DNA of 64,000 nucleotides, taken from positions 1 to 64,000 of the forward strand of contig DAINQE010000002.1 in NCBI GenBank assembly GCA_036743055.1, given 5' to 3'. This stretch comes from Sabulitectum sp036743055. GTDB taxonomy: Bacteria; Fermentibacterota; Fermentibacteria; Fermentibacterales; JCC-6. Below the pieces are notes generated by a model. That model searched no databases and was not told where the DNA came from. It saw nothing but the letters and a program-made list of their open reading frames with translations. This document shows positions 45,430-54,077 of this stretch, one piece after another; position 1 is the stretch's first letter, and every line of letters starts with the position of its first letter. The translations under genes were made by a program, and so were the position numbers.

Positions 45430-46500
45430 TCATCTGAAAAGATTCCCGTAACCCGAACCACCGCACACTATTTCCCAGTACTTCCGGTACCACCTGTCGC
45501 TCCCTGCCAGGGACCGCATGGCGAGCCTTCTGAAAAGCGATCCGTAGAGGAAGACCCTGTAACGGCTTGACTGCCGCACGGTCCTTATGCACTCGGAATT
45601 CCAGGTCTCGGCTCCTTCGAGCAACGCTTCCGCGGCGGCGATGCCGCTTTCCAGGGCGTGGGAGATCCCCTCTCCCGACACCCTGTCGCAGAGCCCCGCG
45701 GCGTCTCCGGCAAGCAGGACGGCCCCGCTTCCGGGTGTCACCCGCTGACCTGATCCCGGCAGCAACGCTCCGGACACTGGGCTGGAAACACCCGCTCCGG
45801 CATGAAGCATCAGCTTGTGCATTAAGGTACGCATTCCCGAAGACGAACCGTCGAAGGAACCAATTCCCGCCAGCAGATCGTCCCTTCTGGGGAAGAGCCA
45901 TCCATACCCTGTAAAACCGGTGAAGAAAAATATCTGCAGACCCTTCTCCATGAACGGTCCCATGGCCGCCGGAGAGAGGGCGACCAGGGAAGTGAGCGCA
46001 GGGGCCGGCCTGGCGAATGTCACCCCGGGCAGGGACCTTCTGACCCTGCTGGAGGCTCCGTCGGCGCCCACCGCCCTCCTGAAGGGTACCCTGGAGCCGG
46101 ACATGAAAACCGCTTCGCCGCCCTGAAAGCCCGTGAACCTGTCTTCCATGGGCCTTGCTCCGGCTTCCAGGGCTCTCCTTCTGAGGAAAGCGTCGAAGCC
46201 GGTCCTCTCCACCAGTCTGACCGGGGGTGTTCCTCCGGTGAACGTGCGGAGGGGATGGAAGTCGCTGCTGATGGTCATGGTACCGTGTGAACGAAGGGTC
46301 AGGTCGTCCAGCTCCTCTCCGGTTACCATTCCGGAACTGAGCAAAATCTTCTCTCCCCTTCCGGAGAGGACCCCGCCACAGGGCTTGGATCTGGGAAAGG
46401 AAGCGCTGTCTGCAAGCACGCATGGCACTCCGCCCGTCGCCAGCCGCCAGGCGCAGGCCGATCCGGCGGGCCCGGCTCCTACCACAAGAATGTTGTCCAT
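45430..46500 (-). CDS. FAD-dependent oxidoreductase, geranylgeranyl-reductase-like
   Basis: A 356-aa flavoprotein of the GG-reductase/Rab GTPase activator family. The FAD site is NILVVGAGPAGSACAWRLA, the second motif DGASSRVR, and the third LAGDAAGLCDRVSGEGISHAL. KPCGG near residue 40 is the common cysteine-containing motif. The family reduces isoprenoid chains or hydroxylates related molecules. The substrate here is not indicated. I chose ATG 46500: the -10 box TATCTT ends 7 nt before it and there is no Shine-Dalgarno, so it is predicted leaderless. It is divergent from an LpxL-like acyltransferase. Confidence 0.82.
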   Translation of the reverse strand: MDNILVVGAGPAGSACAWRLATGGVPCVLADSASFPRSKPCGGVLSGRGEKILLSSGMVTGEELDDLTLRSHGTMTISSDFHPLRTFTGGTPPVRLVERTGFDAFLRRRALEAGARPMEDRFTGFQGGEAVFMSGSRVPFRRAVGADGASSRVRRSLPGVTFARPAPALTSLVALSPAAMGPFMEKGLQIFFFTGFTGYGWLFPRRDDLLAGIGSFDGSSSGMRTLMHKLMLHAGAGVSSPVSGALLPGSGQRVTPGSGAVLLAGDAAGLCDRVSGEGISHALESGIAAAEALLEGAETWNSECIRTVRQSSRYRVFLYGSLFRRLAMRSLAGSDRWYRKYWEIVCGGSGYGNLFR

Positions 46501-46507
46501 GAAGCCG

Positions 46508-46536
46508 AAGATACGCACTGACAACCACAGGTGAAA
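46508..46536 (-). promoter_or_regulatory. Promoter of the FAD reductase gene, predicted leaderless
   Basis: Minus strand TTTCAC (46536-46531), 17 bp, TATCTT (46513-46508), 7 nt to the ATG at 46500. It overlaps the plus-strand promoter at 46518-46546, so the two probably interfere. Confidence 0.45.
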
Positions 46537-46546
46537 GTGGTAGATT
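46518..46546 (+). promoter_or_regulatory. Promoter of the LpxL-like gene
   Basis: CTGACA (46518-46523), 17 bp, TAGATT (46541-46546). The start near 46553 gives a leader of about 21 nt with AGGAGG before the GTG at 46574. Confidence 0.45.
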
Positions 46547-46573
46547 CCACTCCTGACTTAAAAGGAGGGCTTC

Positions 46574-47557
46574 GTGCTGTCACCTTCTTCCCTTTACTAC
46601 CGTTTTCTCAGGATACTGGTTGCCCTCGCCGGAAAACCCTCATCACTGGAATGGTGTTCCAGAAGGCTCGCCTCTCTGAGGATGGCCGCATCCGGAAGCG
46701 CCACTGATCTCTACCGTCTGCACCTGAGAAGGGTGTTTCCCGCCCTGAACGAAGACGGACTCGACAATGTGTTGAAGGAATACTGGAATACCCACGAGAG
46801 GAACCTGTTCAGCCTGTTCCTGCTTGACCGGGAGGATCCTTCCTCCGCAACTGAGAGGGTTTCATGGAAAAACCCCGAGCTTCTCGCGGAAGCCGGTGCG
46901 AGAGGCCGCGGAGTGCTTCTCCTGGTACCGCACTACGGAGACGAAAGGGGGCTGCACGTCCTGCTGGGAATGGGCGGCAGAAGGGTTCACGTCATCAGCA
47001 GCAGGTACCTGGACATGCCGGCCTACTGCAGGAGATCCCGTCTTGCTCCTGGGCTGAAGTACAATGAAATGCACTTCCCCGACGAGAACCCGAGATGGAT
47101 GTACAGGACACTCCAGGAGGGTGGGATCATCCATTACGGCTCCACTGCGTATGGAGGACCCGGGGGAACCTGGACCACATGTTTCGGAGTCCCTGTCCTG
47201 GTGCCTTCGGCTCCCTGGAAACTATGGAGGAGAACGGGCTGCAGTGTGCTTTTCGCCTGGTGCACCCAGGTTCAGGCAATGGGCTGGGAGATAGGGTTCA
47301 GGGAGCTGGAAACACCCGCGGACCCCGTGGGGTTCGCAGGTGTGTTCACCTCAGCCGCGGAGGATCTGGCAAGGAACAGCCCCGGACAGTATGAGTGGAA
47401 GAACCTTGCCATACGCCACAGGGAAACCAACGCCATAGTAAGGACCGGCAGGATCCCCCGTTCCGAAGAAGAGCTTGAAGGCCTTGCCGTGCCACAGGAC
47501 AGCGATCCCGAAAGGATTGCCCCCGAAGCGGCGCTCCGGGGGCCTTTTTCAGACTAG
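46574..47557 (+). CDS. LpxL/HtrB-like acyltransferase with altered H-x4-E motif
   Basis: A 327-aa protein of the lipid A lauroyl/myristoyl-type acyltransferase family. Features are an N-terminal hydrophobic anchor, GVLLLVPHYGDERGLHVLLG around H120, and the later segments that bind acyl donor. The canonical motif is HxGNWE with E at position +5; here it is H120-Y-G-D-E124-R, so the acid is one residue closer or D123 takes over. The acceptor might be a lipid A-like or another glycolipid. GTG start 46574 after AGGAGG. A terminator hairpin lies in the last codons and the stop overlaps tldE by 4 nt. Confidence 0.72.
   Translation: MLSPSSLYYRFLRILVALAGKPSSLEWCSRRLASLRMAASGSATDLYRLHLRRVFPALNEDGLDNVLKEYWNTHERNLFSLFLLDREDPSSATERVSWKNPELLAEAGARGRGVLLLVPHYGDERGLHVLLGMGGRRVHVISSRYLDMPAYCRRSRLAPGLKYNEMHFPDENPRWMYRTLQEGGIIHYGSTAYGGPGGTWTTCFGVPVLVPSAPWKLWRRTGCSVLFAWCTQVQAMGWEIGFRELETPADPVGFAGVFTSAAEDLARNSPGQYEWKNLAIRHRETNAIVRTGRIPRSEEELEGLAVPQDSDPERIAPEAALRGPFSD
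47519..47549 (+). terminator. Intrinsic terminator inside the 3' end of the LpxL-like gene
   Basis: Stem GCCCCCG / CGGGGGC (47519-47525 / 47537-47543), extended inside by AGC/GCT after one mismatch, followed by CCTTTTTC. It encodes part of the last ten residues, ahead of the TAG at 47555-47557. Confidence 0.65.
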
Positions 47558-48915
47558 AAGCTGTCTGCGCAGTCGGTTATCTTCACATCGTCCACCAGTA
47601 TCCATGAAGGAACGGAGAGCGCCGATGGACTCCTTCTTCCGTAGGTGTTGGACGTGTTCACGCTGACGGTTTCCGAGGACAATCCGAGAACGTTCCCGAA
47701 TACCCTCTCGAAGCTGTCGGTCACCCTGCTGGAGAAGATGGGGCTCACCACCCTTCCGTTCTTCATGAGGACAGCGCTGAACCTGCTGCTGCCGGTGAAT
47801 ATGCCCCGGCTCATGTTCGGCAGGTTCATGTAGTGGATGGCCGGTATGTAAAGGACCATGTCATGATCCTTCAGCGCTTCTGACAGGTCCGCCGGACCCT
47901 CACCGGGAAGCATGGAAAGACATCCGGCGCTTGCGGTCGGTTCCTTGCCGTACTTCGAAGCGGTGTTCCTGTCGTACATGAGTGAGGAGAGCTTTCCGCC
48001 GCTGATCATGGGAATGGTTTCGGTGGGCAAGCCGGAATCGCTCATGGGGCTGGAGAACACGTTCTCGCTGGAAGGGTCGTCCAGGACCGTTATCGATTCG
48101 TGGAAAACCTTGTCACCCGGTTTTTTCGAAGAGGTCCAGGCCGTTTTCATCTCCCAGGCCCGTCCATGGCAGCCGGTCCAGACCGCCATTCCGGTGAGTT
48201 CACCCAGGGCCTGGGAACCGAAGACCACCTTGTATCGGCCTGGCTCGACCCTGAACCCTTCATTGCGTTCGTATACCGGAAGAAACGATGAGAAGTTCTC
48301 CACCGTGTTTCCGGCTGTTACCGCACCGGCCTTCCAGCCCGTCTGCCAGTGGGCGAGTTCCCACTTCCTCTTCGGATGTTTCAGAACGCAGGTGAACTGC
48401 TGGTCGGTGAGAAGGGTCCTGGAGCTGTTCCTTCCGGCGGTGGTTACCACGAAGGTTTCCACGCTTCCGCTGGACCAGGCCCCTGAGTAGTCGTACTCCT
48501 CACCGCATGAGCGTATGATCTCGCTGTAGACCGCTTCCTTTACCGAGGGATCGAGCTTCTCGAGTTCCGGATCGTACTGGCTGCTCTGATCCAGGGTTCG
48601 GCTGATCACCGGCAGAACCGGCGCGTAATCCATTTCCCCGGAGCATTCGGCCTTTTCGGCAACCTCCTGCATTATCCTGAACAGCTCGTCTGCTGAATCA
48701 ACCTCACCCAGAAGGGTGTGGGTTCCCCTTCTGCGGCCCTTTATCACCTCGATGTCGAACCTGGTGAGTTCCTCGCTGGTATTAAGGCTCACGGAGCTGT
48801 TCCCTATCCTCATGAGATGGCTGTTCTCGTGATGCACCTCTATGGAGGCATCCATACCGGCCTCTGCGGCTCTGTCCCTGGCTTCCATCACCATTTTCCT
48901 GATCTCGCCTGTCAT
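47554..48915 (-). CDS. tldE: TldE/PmbA-type metalloprotease subunit
   Basis: A 453-aa homologue of PmbA/TldE, the non-metal partner of TldD. It has the family N terminus, with helix-rich start (MVMEARDRAAEAGMDA), and later GRYKVVFGSQALGELTGM, LPTETIPMISGGKLSSLMYDRNTASKYG, MPGE-like LPGEGPADLS and a final IFTGSSRFSA. It lacks an HExxH, as expected for TldE. With TldD it cleaves unfolded or peptide substrates (microcin precursors in E. coli). GGAGG precedes the ATG, 4 nt after tldD stops. Confidence 0.9.
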   Translation of the reverse strand: MTGEIRKMVMEARDRAAEAGMDASIEVHHENSHLMRIGNSSVSLNTSEELTRFDIEVIKGRRRGTHTLLGEVDSADELFRIMQEVAEKAECSGEMDYAPVLPVISRTLDQSSQYDPELEKLDPSVKEAVYSEIIRSCGEEYDYSGAWSSGSVETFVVTTAGRNSSRTLLTDQQFTCVLKHPKRKWELAHWQTGWKAGAVTAGNTVENFSSFLPVYERNEGFRVEPGRYKVVFGSQALGELTGMAVWTGCHGRAWEMKTAWTSSKKPGDKVFHESITVLDDPSSENVFSSPMSDSGLPTETIPMISGGKLSSLMYDRNTASKYGKEPTASAGCLSMLPGEGPADLSEALKDHDMVLYIPAIHYMNLPNMSRGIFTGSSRFSAVLMKNGRVVSPIFSSRVTDSFERVFGNVLGLSSETVSVNTSNTYGRRSPSALSVPSWILVDDVKITDCADSF

Positions 48916-48919
48916 GGTT

Positions 48920-50404
48920 CTACCTCCTCTCCCCTGTTATCACATCGTCGAACCTGACCACAGGGACGCCGTGACCAAGCTCCATCACCTGGTTGGGTTC
49001 GCCCTTCCCGCAGTTCTCCACCTGTTCCACCGTCCAGGTGGAACGGTCGCCCACGGCGCTGAGGCTGTTGTAGAACTCCAGCGTGTGACCCTGGTAGGAA
49101 GGGTTCCGGAGTACCCTCGTCACCTGGCCCTTCTTAACCTCCCATGCTATCTCGCAGCCGAAGTGGAAGTGCTCCCTGTTGGAGCCGATGGACCAGCTTG
49201 TGGGGTTGTCCACGATGATACCGTCCTCGGTTGAGGCAATGATGTCATCCAGGGAACCGTCGTTACCCGGAAGGATGTTAACGTTGGTCATCCTGTCGAT
49301 GGGGGCCCTGTAGAAGGCGGTGGACCTGCTGGCCCCTCCGCTTTCGGTGAAGACCTGACGTCCGGCCCTCTGGTTCGCCTCGCTGATCATCGCCCTGGAT
49401 GTAAGGCAGTTCACCAGAAGTCCATTCTCTATGAGCATGTAGTCCCTCTCCGGGGTCCCTTCGTCGTCGAAACCGAATGTTCCCGGGCTGTTCCTGATGG
49501 AGCCGTAAGCGCTCACATTGAGCCTGGGAGAACCGTACTGAAGGGTACCGAAGGAGTCCAGGTCAACGAAGCTGCCCCCAGCGTAGGAGAGTTCGTAGCC
49601 CAGTATCCTGTCCAGTTCAAGGGGATGTCCGATGGTCTCGTGGACCTGAAGATGGCCCTGGCCGGGAAGAAGGATCACCGACCTTCTCCCGAACTCCAGT
49701 TCAGGAGCGCCGACGACCTGCTGCAGCTCCTTCCTGACCCTTTCTCCGTGACCGCTCCAGAGCTCAGGGTCGGTGAGCATCTCCCAACCCCTTGTTCCGT
49801 CGGGGCGGCAGTGGAGGGTCTTGGACCTTCTCTGCATCTGGCCGTCGATGTCCGGCGCCATGGCCGTAAGGTGCGCAAAGGCGTTGACAAGGGTTCTTGA
49901 AGTCTCGGTTCCCTCGCTGTTCCAGAAATGGATCACAAGGCGCTGCAGCTGAACCCTGATCAGTCTTCTGGCTATCCAGTCCTCCGTTATGGAGCTGTCC
50001 ACCGATCTGAGGAAGTCCACTTTCTCGGAAAGGTCCACCTCTATGGGATCGATCTCGAAGGGCGACGAGTACTCCCCGGTTATCCCGGGCCTGCTCCCCA
50101 TGTCCAGCCTTACCTTGACCAGCTTCGAGGCGGATACCGCATTGGCCATGGCCCTGCTGAAACAGCTGCCTATATCACTGATGCGGCTGGTTGCGGCGAA
50201 GCCCCAGGCTCCGCCGTAGAGCACCCGGACACCAATTCCGCTTTCAACGGTTGTGTCATTGGCCTCCAGGTTGCCATCGAGTATCATGAACTGCTGACAG
50301 CTGTCGTCGCTGTACCACCTCGCGTCGGCGTAACTGGCTCCCTGGCCGGTCACCCTCCTGATACCGCCGACGATCTCCTTTCCTACTCGTTCCAATAAGG
50401 ACAT
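48920..50404 (-). CDS. tldD: TldD-type zinc metalloprotease
   Basis: A 494-aa protein with the zinc motif HETIGHPLELD (H255, E256, H260) and the usual TldD blocks SGIGVRVLYGGAWGFAATSR, YMLIENGLLVNCLTSR and DGIIVDNPTSWSIGSNREHFHFGCEIAWEVKKG. It forms a heterodimer with the adjacent TldE and degrades peptides in the cytoplasm. No RiPP precursor gene or modification enzyme is visible nearby, so a housekeeping role is as likely as maturation of a secondary product. ATG start with AAGG a few nt upstream. Confidence 0.94.
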   Translation of the reverse strand: MSLLERVGKEIVGGIRRVTGQGASYADARWYSDDSCQQFMILDGNLEANDTTVESGIGVRVLYGGAWGFAATSRISDIGSCFSRAMANAVSASKLVKVRLDMGSRPGITGEYSSPFEIDPIEVDLSEKVDFLRSVDSSITEDWIARRLIRVQLQRLVIHFWNSEGTETSRTLVNAFAHLTAMAPDIDGQMQRRSKTLHCRPDGTRGWEMLTDPELWSGHGERVRKELQQVVGAPELEFGRRSVILLPGQGHLQVHETIGHPLELDRILGYELSYAGGSFVDLDSFGTLQYGSPRLNVSAYGSIRNSPGTFGFDDEGTPERDYMLIENGLLVNCLTSRAMISEANQRAGRQVFTESGGASRSTAFYRAPIDRMTNVNILPGNDGSLDDIIASTEDGIIVDNPTSWSIGSNREHFHFGCEIAWEVKKGQVTRVLRNPSYQGHTLEFYNSLSAVGDRSTWTVEQVENCGKGEPNQVMELGHGVPVVRFDDVITGERR

Positions 50405-50482
50405 GAAACCTTCTTTCGGTTAATCGTTTATTCAGGGTGTTCATATCAGCATCTAGTATAAGGACGTGCGCAAGGCCGGGCT

Positions 50483-50998
50483 TCAATCGGATGGCCCCTG
50501 GCTCCCCAGGTTCTTCAGGGTTCCCACTGCTGTGAGAAAGCCTATCCCGGCTGGGATGAACAATATGAACGCCCGGTTCAGGAGGGTGAAAAGCGGAAGA
50601 TACCCGCCGGGTATGATCGGCGAGAGAAGGATGCCTGTGGCTACTTCCGCTATGCCTCCTGCTCCCGGGCTAGGCGCGAAGTATGAAATGAAGGTAACCA
50701 GATAAAGTGAGGAGAACATCGCCGCCCAGGCNNNNNNNNNNNNNNNNNNNNNNNNNNNNNNNNNNNNNNNNNNNNNNNNNNNNNNNNNNNNNNNNNNNNN
50801 NNNNNNNNNNNNNNNNNNNNNNNNNNNNNNNAGCAGCGCGGCCAGCACATATCCCGGGCTGAGGGAACCGAACGCCGCCAGGGACTCCCTGCCCCCCGCA
50901 GCTATCACAAGGGCGGCGATGCCTCCCAGGGAAAGGACAGTAAGCAGAAGGACCCCCCTGCGGAGGGGACCCGCCAGCTTACTCAGCTTTCTTTTCAT
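50483..50998 (-). CDS. Flippase-like/LPG-synthase-TM domain protein, interrupted by an assembly gap
   Basis: Both ends of a membrane protein of the lysylphosphatidylglycerol-synthase-TM/UPF0104 type are present. The N-terminal part shows RRGVLLLTVLSLGGIAALVIAAGGRE and the C-terminal part FAPSPGAGGIAEVATGILLSPIIPGGYLPLFTLLNRA, the PxPGG.G..E motif of the family. The middle is 100 N. Normal members have about 300 aa, so the true gap is likely longer than 100 bp. The ATG at 50998 follows AGGA and overlaps the PrsW gene end by 20 nt. Substrate unknown; family members move lipids or attach amino-acid groups. Confidence 0.7.
   Translation of the reverse strand: MKRKLSKLAGPLRRGVLLLTVLSLGGIAALVIAAGGRESLAAFGSLSPGYVLAALXXXXXXXXXXXXXXXXXXXXXXXXXXXXXXXXXXAWAAMFSSLYLVTFISYFAPSPGAGGIAEVATGILLSPIIPGGYLPLFTLLNRAFILFIPAGIGFLTAVGTLKNLGSQGPSD
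50732..50831. other. Assembly gap of 100 N inside the flippase-like gene
   Basis: Exactly 100 undetermined bases, the usual placeholder for a scaffold join of unknown size. Confidence 0.97.
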
Positions 50999-51680
50999 CT
51001 TTCCTGAAAGGCGACGCCACCAGCGCCGGCGTGATGAGCCTGGTATAGACAAGTCTCCAGAGCACCACGGTGAAGGCTATGAAAGCAAGCCCGCCCAGCA
51101 TTTCCTCCATGCTGAGCCAGTTGAACACACCGTGGGCCGCCATGGAGGCAAGAAGGCCGGAAACGACCGCTGCAACAGGGCGCAAGCCCCGTTTCCCGGC
51201 AGACCAGCCAAGGGCAGCCCCCCAGAAGGAGGAGAAAAGGGCATGACCTGGAACACTGAAAACCGACCGGGCAAGGAGGGTCAGCACCCCGGCTCCGGCC
51301 CCTGCGGCGCTCCAGCCGTCAAGAACGTAAAAAGCGTTCTCGCACGCGGCGAAACCCAGGGCTGCAGAAGCGGCGTAAACGATACCGTCCAGGGGTTCGT
51401 TGAAGTTCCGGTTCCTGAATACGGTCCAGAAGACTATCAGGAACTTGCCTGTCTCCTCCACCACCGGAGCCCAGATCACAGCGGCGTATCTGGCAGGTCC
51501 CCATGGATATGGAAGGCCGGTATATGCAGTGCCCAGGGCCACCGCGAAGAGAACCCCCAGGAAGAAGGTCCTGTACACCAGCCTCCTGGGCTCTGGTTCA
51601 TACCTGTCAGTCCTGTGGAAGAACCACAGCCATCCCAGGGCCGGGGCCACGGAAACCAGGGCTATGACTGCGTACTTCAA
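50979..51680 (-). CDS. PrsW-family intramembrane metalloprotease
   Basis: A 233-aa polytopic membrane protein. The PrsW motif set is present: E75-E76 in PVVEETGKF, E114-N115 in AACENAFYVL and H146 in VPGHALFSSFWG, followed by the last histidine AAHGVFNW. Members cleave anti-sigma factors or other membrane proteins within the bilayer (PrsW of Bacillus cleaves RsiW). Target here unknown; no sigma/anti-sigma pair is in the window. TTG start at 51680 with GGAAG upstream. It lies 14 nt after htpG and overlaps the flippase gene. Confidence 0.88.
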   Translation of the reverse strand: MKYAVIALVSVAPALGWLWFFHRTDRYEPEPRRLVYRTFFLGVLFAVALGTAYTGLPYPWGPARYAAVIWAPVVEETGKFLIVFWTVFRNRNFNEPLDGIVYAASAALGFAACENAFYVLDGWSAAGAGAGVLTLLARSVFSVPGHALFSSFWGAALGWSAGKRGLRPVAAVVSGLLASMAAHGVFNWLSMEEMLGGLAFIAFTVVLWRLVYTRLITPALVASPFRKDEKKAE

Positions 51681-51694
51681 GAAAACTTCCTCTT

Positions 51695-53116
51695 CTAGCC
51701 GGACATCAGTTCGGCCACGAACCGTCCGAACTCAACGGGTTCCTCCGGCTTCAGACCGGAGAGCACCCTGGCCAGTTCAAGGACCATACGCGCCTTCCTT
51801 CGGAAACCTTCGGTGTCCTCGCTTTTCCTTGCCAGTTCAAGTGAGCCCACGATGGGATGGCCCGGGTTGATCTCAAGTATTTTCTTCGCCTCCGGCGCTT
51901 CCTGGTTCATGGCCCTCATCATCATGCGGATCATCTCCCCCGGGTCATCCCCGGCGGAAACCAGTATGCATGGGGTTTCCCTGAGCCTCGGGGAAAAACG
52001 GACCCCGGAAACCTTCTCCGCCAGAATATCCCGAAGGGCTCCCATCAGCTCTCCGTGTTCCTTCTCGGCCTCCGCCCTGGAATCCTTCTCCTCCTGGGAA
52101 AGTTCCTTCTCGGAGGCTTCGCTGGCCAGGTTCACCAGCTTCCTTCCATGGTATTCGCCCAGGGACTCCACTGCCAGGAGGTCCAGAGGGCCGTGAAGGA
52201 GAAGCACCGTTCCCCCTGAGGAGGCTTCCAGATGGGGCGATCTCCTCAGTTCATCCAGGGAGGTNNNNNNNNNNNNNNNNNNNNNNNNNNNNNNNNNNNN
52301 NNNNNNNNNNNNNNNNNNNNNNNNNNNNNNNNNNNNNNNNNNNNNNNNNNNNNNNNNNNNNNNNGAGTGATCGTGGGTGAGGTGCGAATAGAAACTGTCG
52401 TACTCGCTGTCCTCCACCTCCGAGGGGTTTCTGAGCCAGACAGGGGTGCCTGTGTTGATCTGCTCTCTGGTCTCTTTGCCGTCGTGCTCCTTCTCCAGGT
52501 AGACAGGGTGGCTGACGAAGTCGGAGTAGTGCTTCACAAGGGATTCGATCTTCCACTCCTCAAGGTACTCCCTGGAATCCTCCTTGAGGTGTAGCTCTAT
52601 GGAAGTACCAGTCGGGAGATCTGAGGTCTCCTCGATGGTGTACTCCTCGGATCCGTCACTCTCCCAGATCCAGCAGCTGTCCTCCCCGGCCCTCCGGCTC
52701 CTTACGGTTACCCTGTCGGCAACCATGAACGCGGAATAGAAGCCCACTCCGAACTGGCCTATCAGCTCAGGTCTGGCGGCTCCAGCCACCGCCTGTTCAA
52801 GGAACTTCAGCGTGCCGGAGGAGGCAACCGTTCCCAGGTTCTCCTCCAGCTCTTCGGCGTTCATTCCGGTGCCATTGTCGGAAACCGTCAGTGTTCCCCG
52901 TTCAGGATCCGCCGAGATCACTATCTCCGGAACATAGGCTTCACCGGCAAGATCAGGGTCCTCCAGGGCCATGTACCGAAGCTTGTCGATGGCGTCGGAG
53001 GAATTGGAGATCAGCTCCCTGAGGAAAATGTCGGTATGGGAATACAGGCTGTTGATCACAAGGTCGAGGACCCTTCTGGTCTCCGCCTTGAACTTCATTG
53101 TCTTCTGCTCTGACAT
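51695..53116 (-). CDS. htpG: HtpG (Hsp90) chaperone, interrupted by an assembly gap
   Basis: The N-terminal ATPase domain is clear: FKAETRRVLDLVINSLYSHTDIFLRELISNSSDAIDKLRY, DNGTGM, and GQFGVGFYSAFMVAD. The middle domain is cut by 100 N (52265-52364). The C-terminal part resumes at GGTVLLLHGPLDLLAVESL and continues to the dimerisation region with EINPGHPIV. HtpG is normally about 620-640 aa; here 438 aa are determined, so the real gap is perhaps 550-600 bp. The reading frame matching across the 100 N is by chance. ATG 53116 has AAGGAG upstream. Placed 13 nt after the alkaline-phosphatase-like gene. Confidence 0.95.
   Translation of the reverse strand: MSEQKTMKFKAETRRVLDLVINSLYSHTDIFLRELISNSSDAIDKLRYMALEDPDLAGEAYVPEIVISADPERGTLTVSDNGTGMNAEELEENLGTVASSGTLKFLEQAVAGAARPELIGQFGVGFYSAFMVADRVTVRSRRAGEDSCWIWESDGSEEYTIEETSDLPTGTSIELHLKEDSREYLEEWKIESLVKHYSDFVSHPVYLEKEHDGKETREQINTGTPVWLRNPSEVEDSEYDSFYSHLTHDHXXXXXXXXXXXXXXXXXXXXXXXXXXXXXXXXXXTSLDELRRSPHLEASSGGTVLLLHGPLDLLAVESLGEYHGRKLVNLASEASEKELSQEEKDSRAEAEKEHGELMGALRDILAEKVSGVRFSPRLRETPCILVSAGDDPGEMIRMMMRAMNQEAPEAKKILEINPGHPIVGSLELARKSEDTEGFRRKARMVLELARVLSGLKPEEPVEFGRFVAELMSG
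52265..52364. other. Assembly gap of 100 N inside htpG
   Basis: Exactly 100 undetermined bases. The missing HtpG middle domain indicates that the real distance is several hundred bp. Confidence 0.97.
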
Positions 53117-53129
53117 AGCATCTGCTCCT

Positions 53130-54056
53130 TTATCGCAGCAGGCCTTCCAGGAAGGGCACCTGGAAGACCTTCTCGGAATGGATGGGCCCGTGACCGAAAT
53201 AGCCATCCTCTCCGAAAAGCTCGCCATGGTCCGCGGTAACCGTTATCCAGGTGTTCCGGGGGACGATGTCGAAGAGCCTTTCGAACACCGTGTCGAGGTA
53301 GGTAACGGTGTCCACCTGCCGGAGGCGGAGCATCTCCATCTCCTCGGCGTCAAAGAAGCGGTCTCCAGAGGTGCTCTCCCTCACGCACCCGTCGACCAGG
53401 TTGTCATCAAGGTGCTTGAAGACCCCGTGAACACCGCTGATCCTCGGCCACTGGTTCTCGGCTTCGGTGGGACGGGCATAGGGGTAGTGTGTTTCTCCAA
53501 CGTTCAGCATGTAGAAGCTGGGCCTGTCCGACGGGAAAGTCATCAGGTCCAGCATGGCGTTCATGTCGTTGTGCCTGTCCATCAGGCGGAAGGTGTCGAA
53601 ACCGCGGTTGACCGGGGTCATGCTGTTCAGGACCGGCAGGGAAACCATTGCATGGGTCCTGTAACCCAGGGTGTTCCGCAGGAAGTCCGGCAGCCAGAGT
53701 CCCGGCACCAGGCTCCTGAACTCTATGTCCCTGGCCCCCAGCCTCTGATTGTACCGAACGAAGTCGTGTTTGTAGTACTCGCTGGCGAAGACCCCTGACG
53801 GGCTCGTATGGGGCATGAGGCCCATGAGCAGGTTGTAGTGGGAGGGGGCGGTCCAGCTGGCGTAGCTGTACCTGGCCTCGGTATCCCCCAGCTTCATTAT
53901 GGTCTTGGGCCCGGCCTCCATGAAGCTGTCGTAGCGGCAGCTGTCCAGTACCACCACTATGAAGTTATTCATGCCTTCGAAGGGAGGGGTGACCCTCTCA
54001 GTGGTACGGGCAGGGGATGGCGTGCTTTTCCTGGTTTTTTTTCCGAACAGTTTCAA
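53130..54056 (-). CDS. Alkaline-phosphatase-superfamily (sulfatase-like) protein
   Basis: A 308-aa protein of the sulfatase/phosphoglycerol-transferase fold. Metal sites are seen in VVVLDSCRYDSF (D38) and VTADHGELFGEDGYFGHG, and the nucleophile Ser/Thr lies in YASWTAPSHYNLLMG. No signal peptide or membrane helix is present, unlike LtaS or EptA, so it is likely cytoplasmic. Substrate unknown. TTG start at 54056 with GGAG 8 nt upstream (the first ATG, 28 codons in, would lie just before the metal motif). It lies 21 nt after the Mla lipoprotein gene, hence probably in the same transcript. Confidence 0.82.
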   Translation of the reverse strand: MKLFGKKTRKSTPSPARTTERVTPPFEGMNNFIVVVLDSCRYDSFMEAGPKTIMKLGDTEARYSYASWTAPSHYNLLMGLMPHTSPSGVFASEYYKHDFVRYNQRLGARDIEFRSLVPGLWLPDFLRNTLGYRTHAMVSLPVLNSMTPVNRGFDTFRLMDRHNDMNAMLDLMTFPSDRPSFYMLNVGETHYPYARPTEAENQWPRISGVHGVFKHLDDNLVDGCVRESTSGDRFFDAEEMEMLRLRQVDTVTYLDTVFERLFDIVPRNTWITVTADHGELFGEDGYFGHGPIHSEKVFQVPFLEGLLR

Positions 54057-54077
54057 CTTGGCGGCTCCGATCCTGGC

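Noticed and set aside
53130..54056. LtaS/EptA-type membrane phosphotransferase
   Set aside because: The metal and nucleophile motifs fit the superfamily, but there are no N-terminal membrane helices, so a lipoteichoic-acid or phosphoethanolamine transferase is unlikely.
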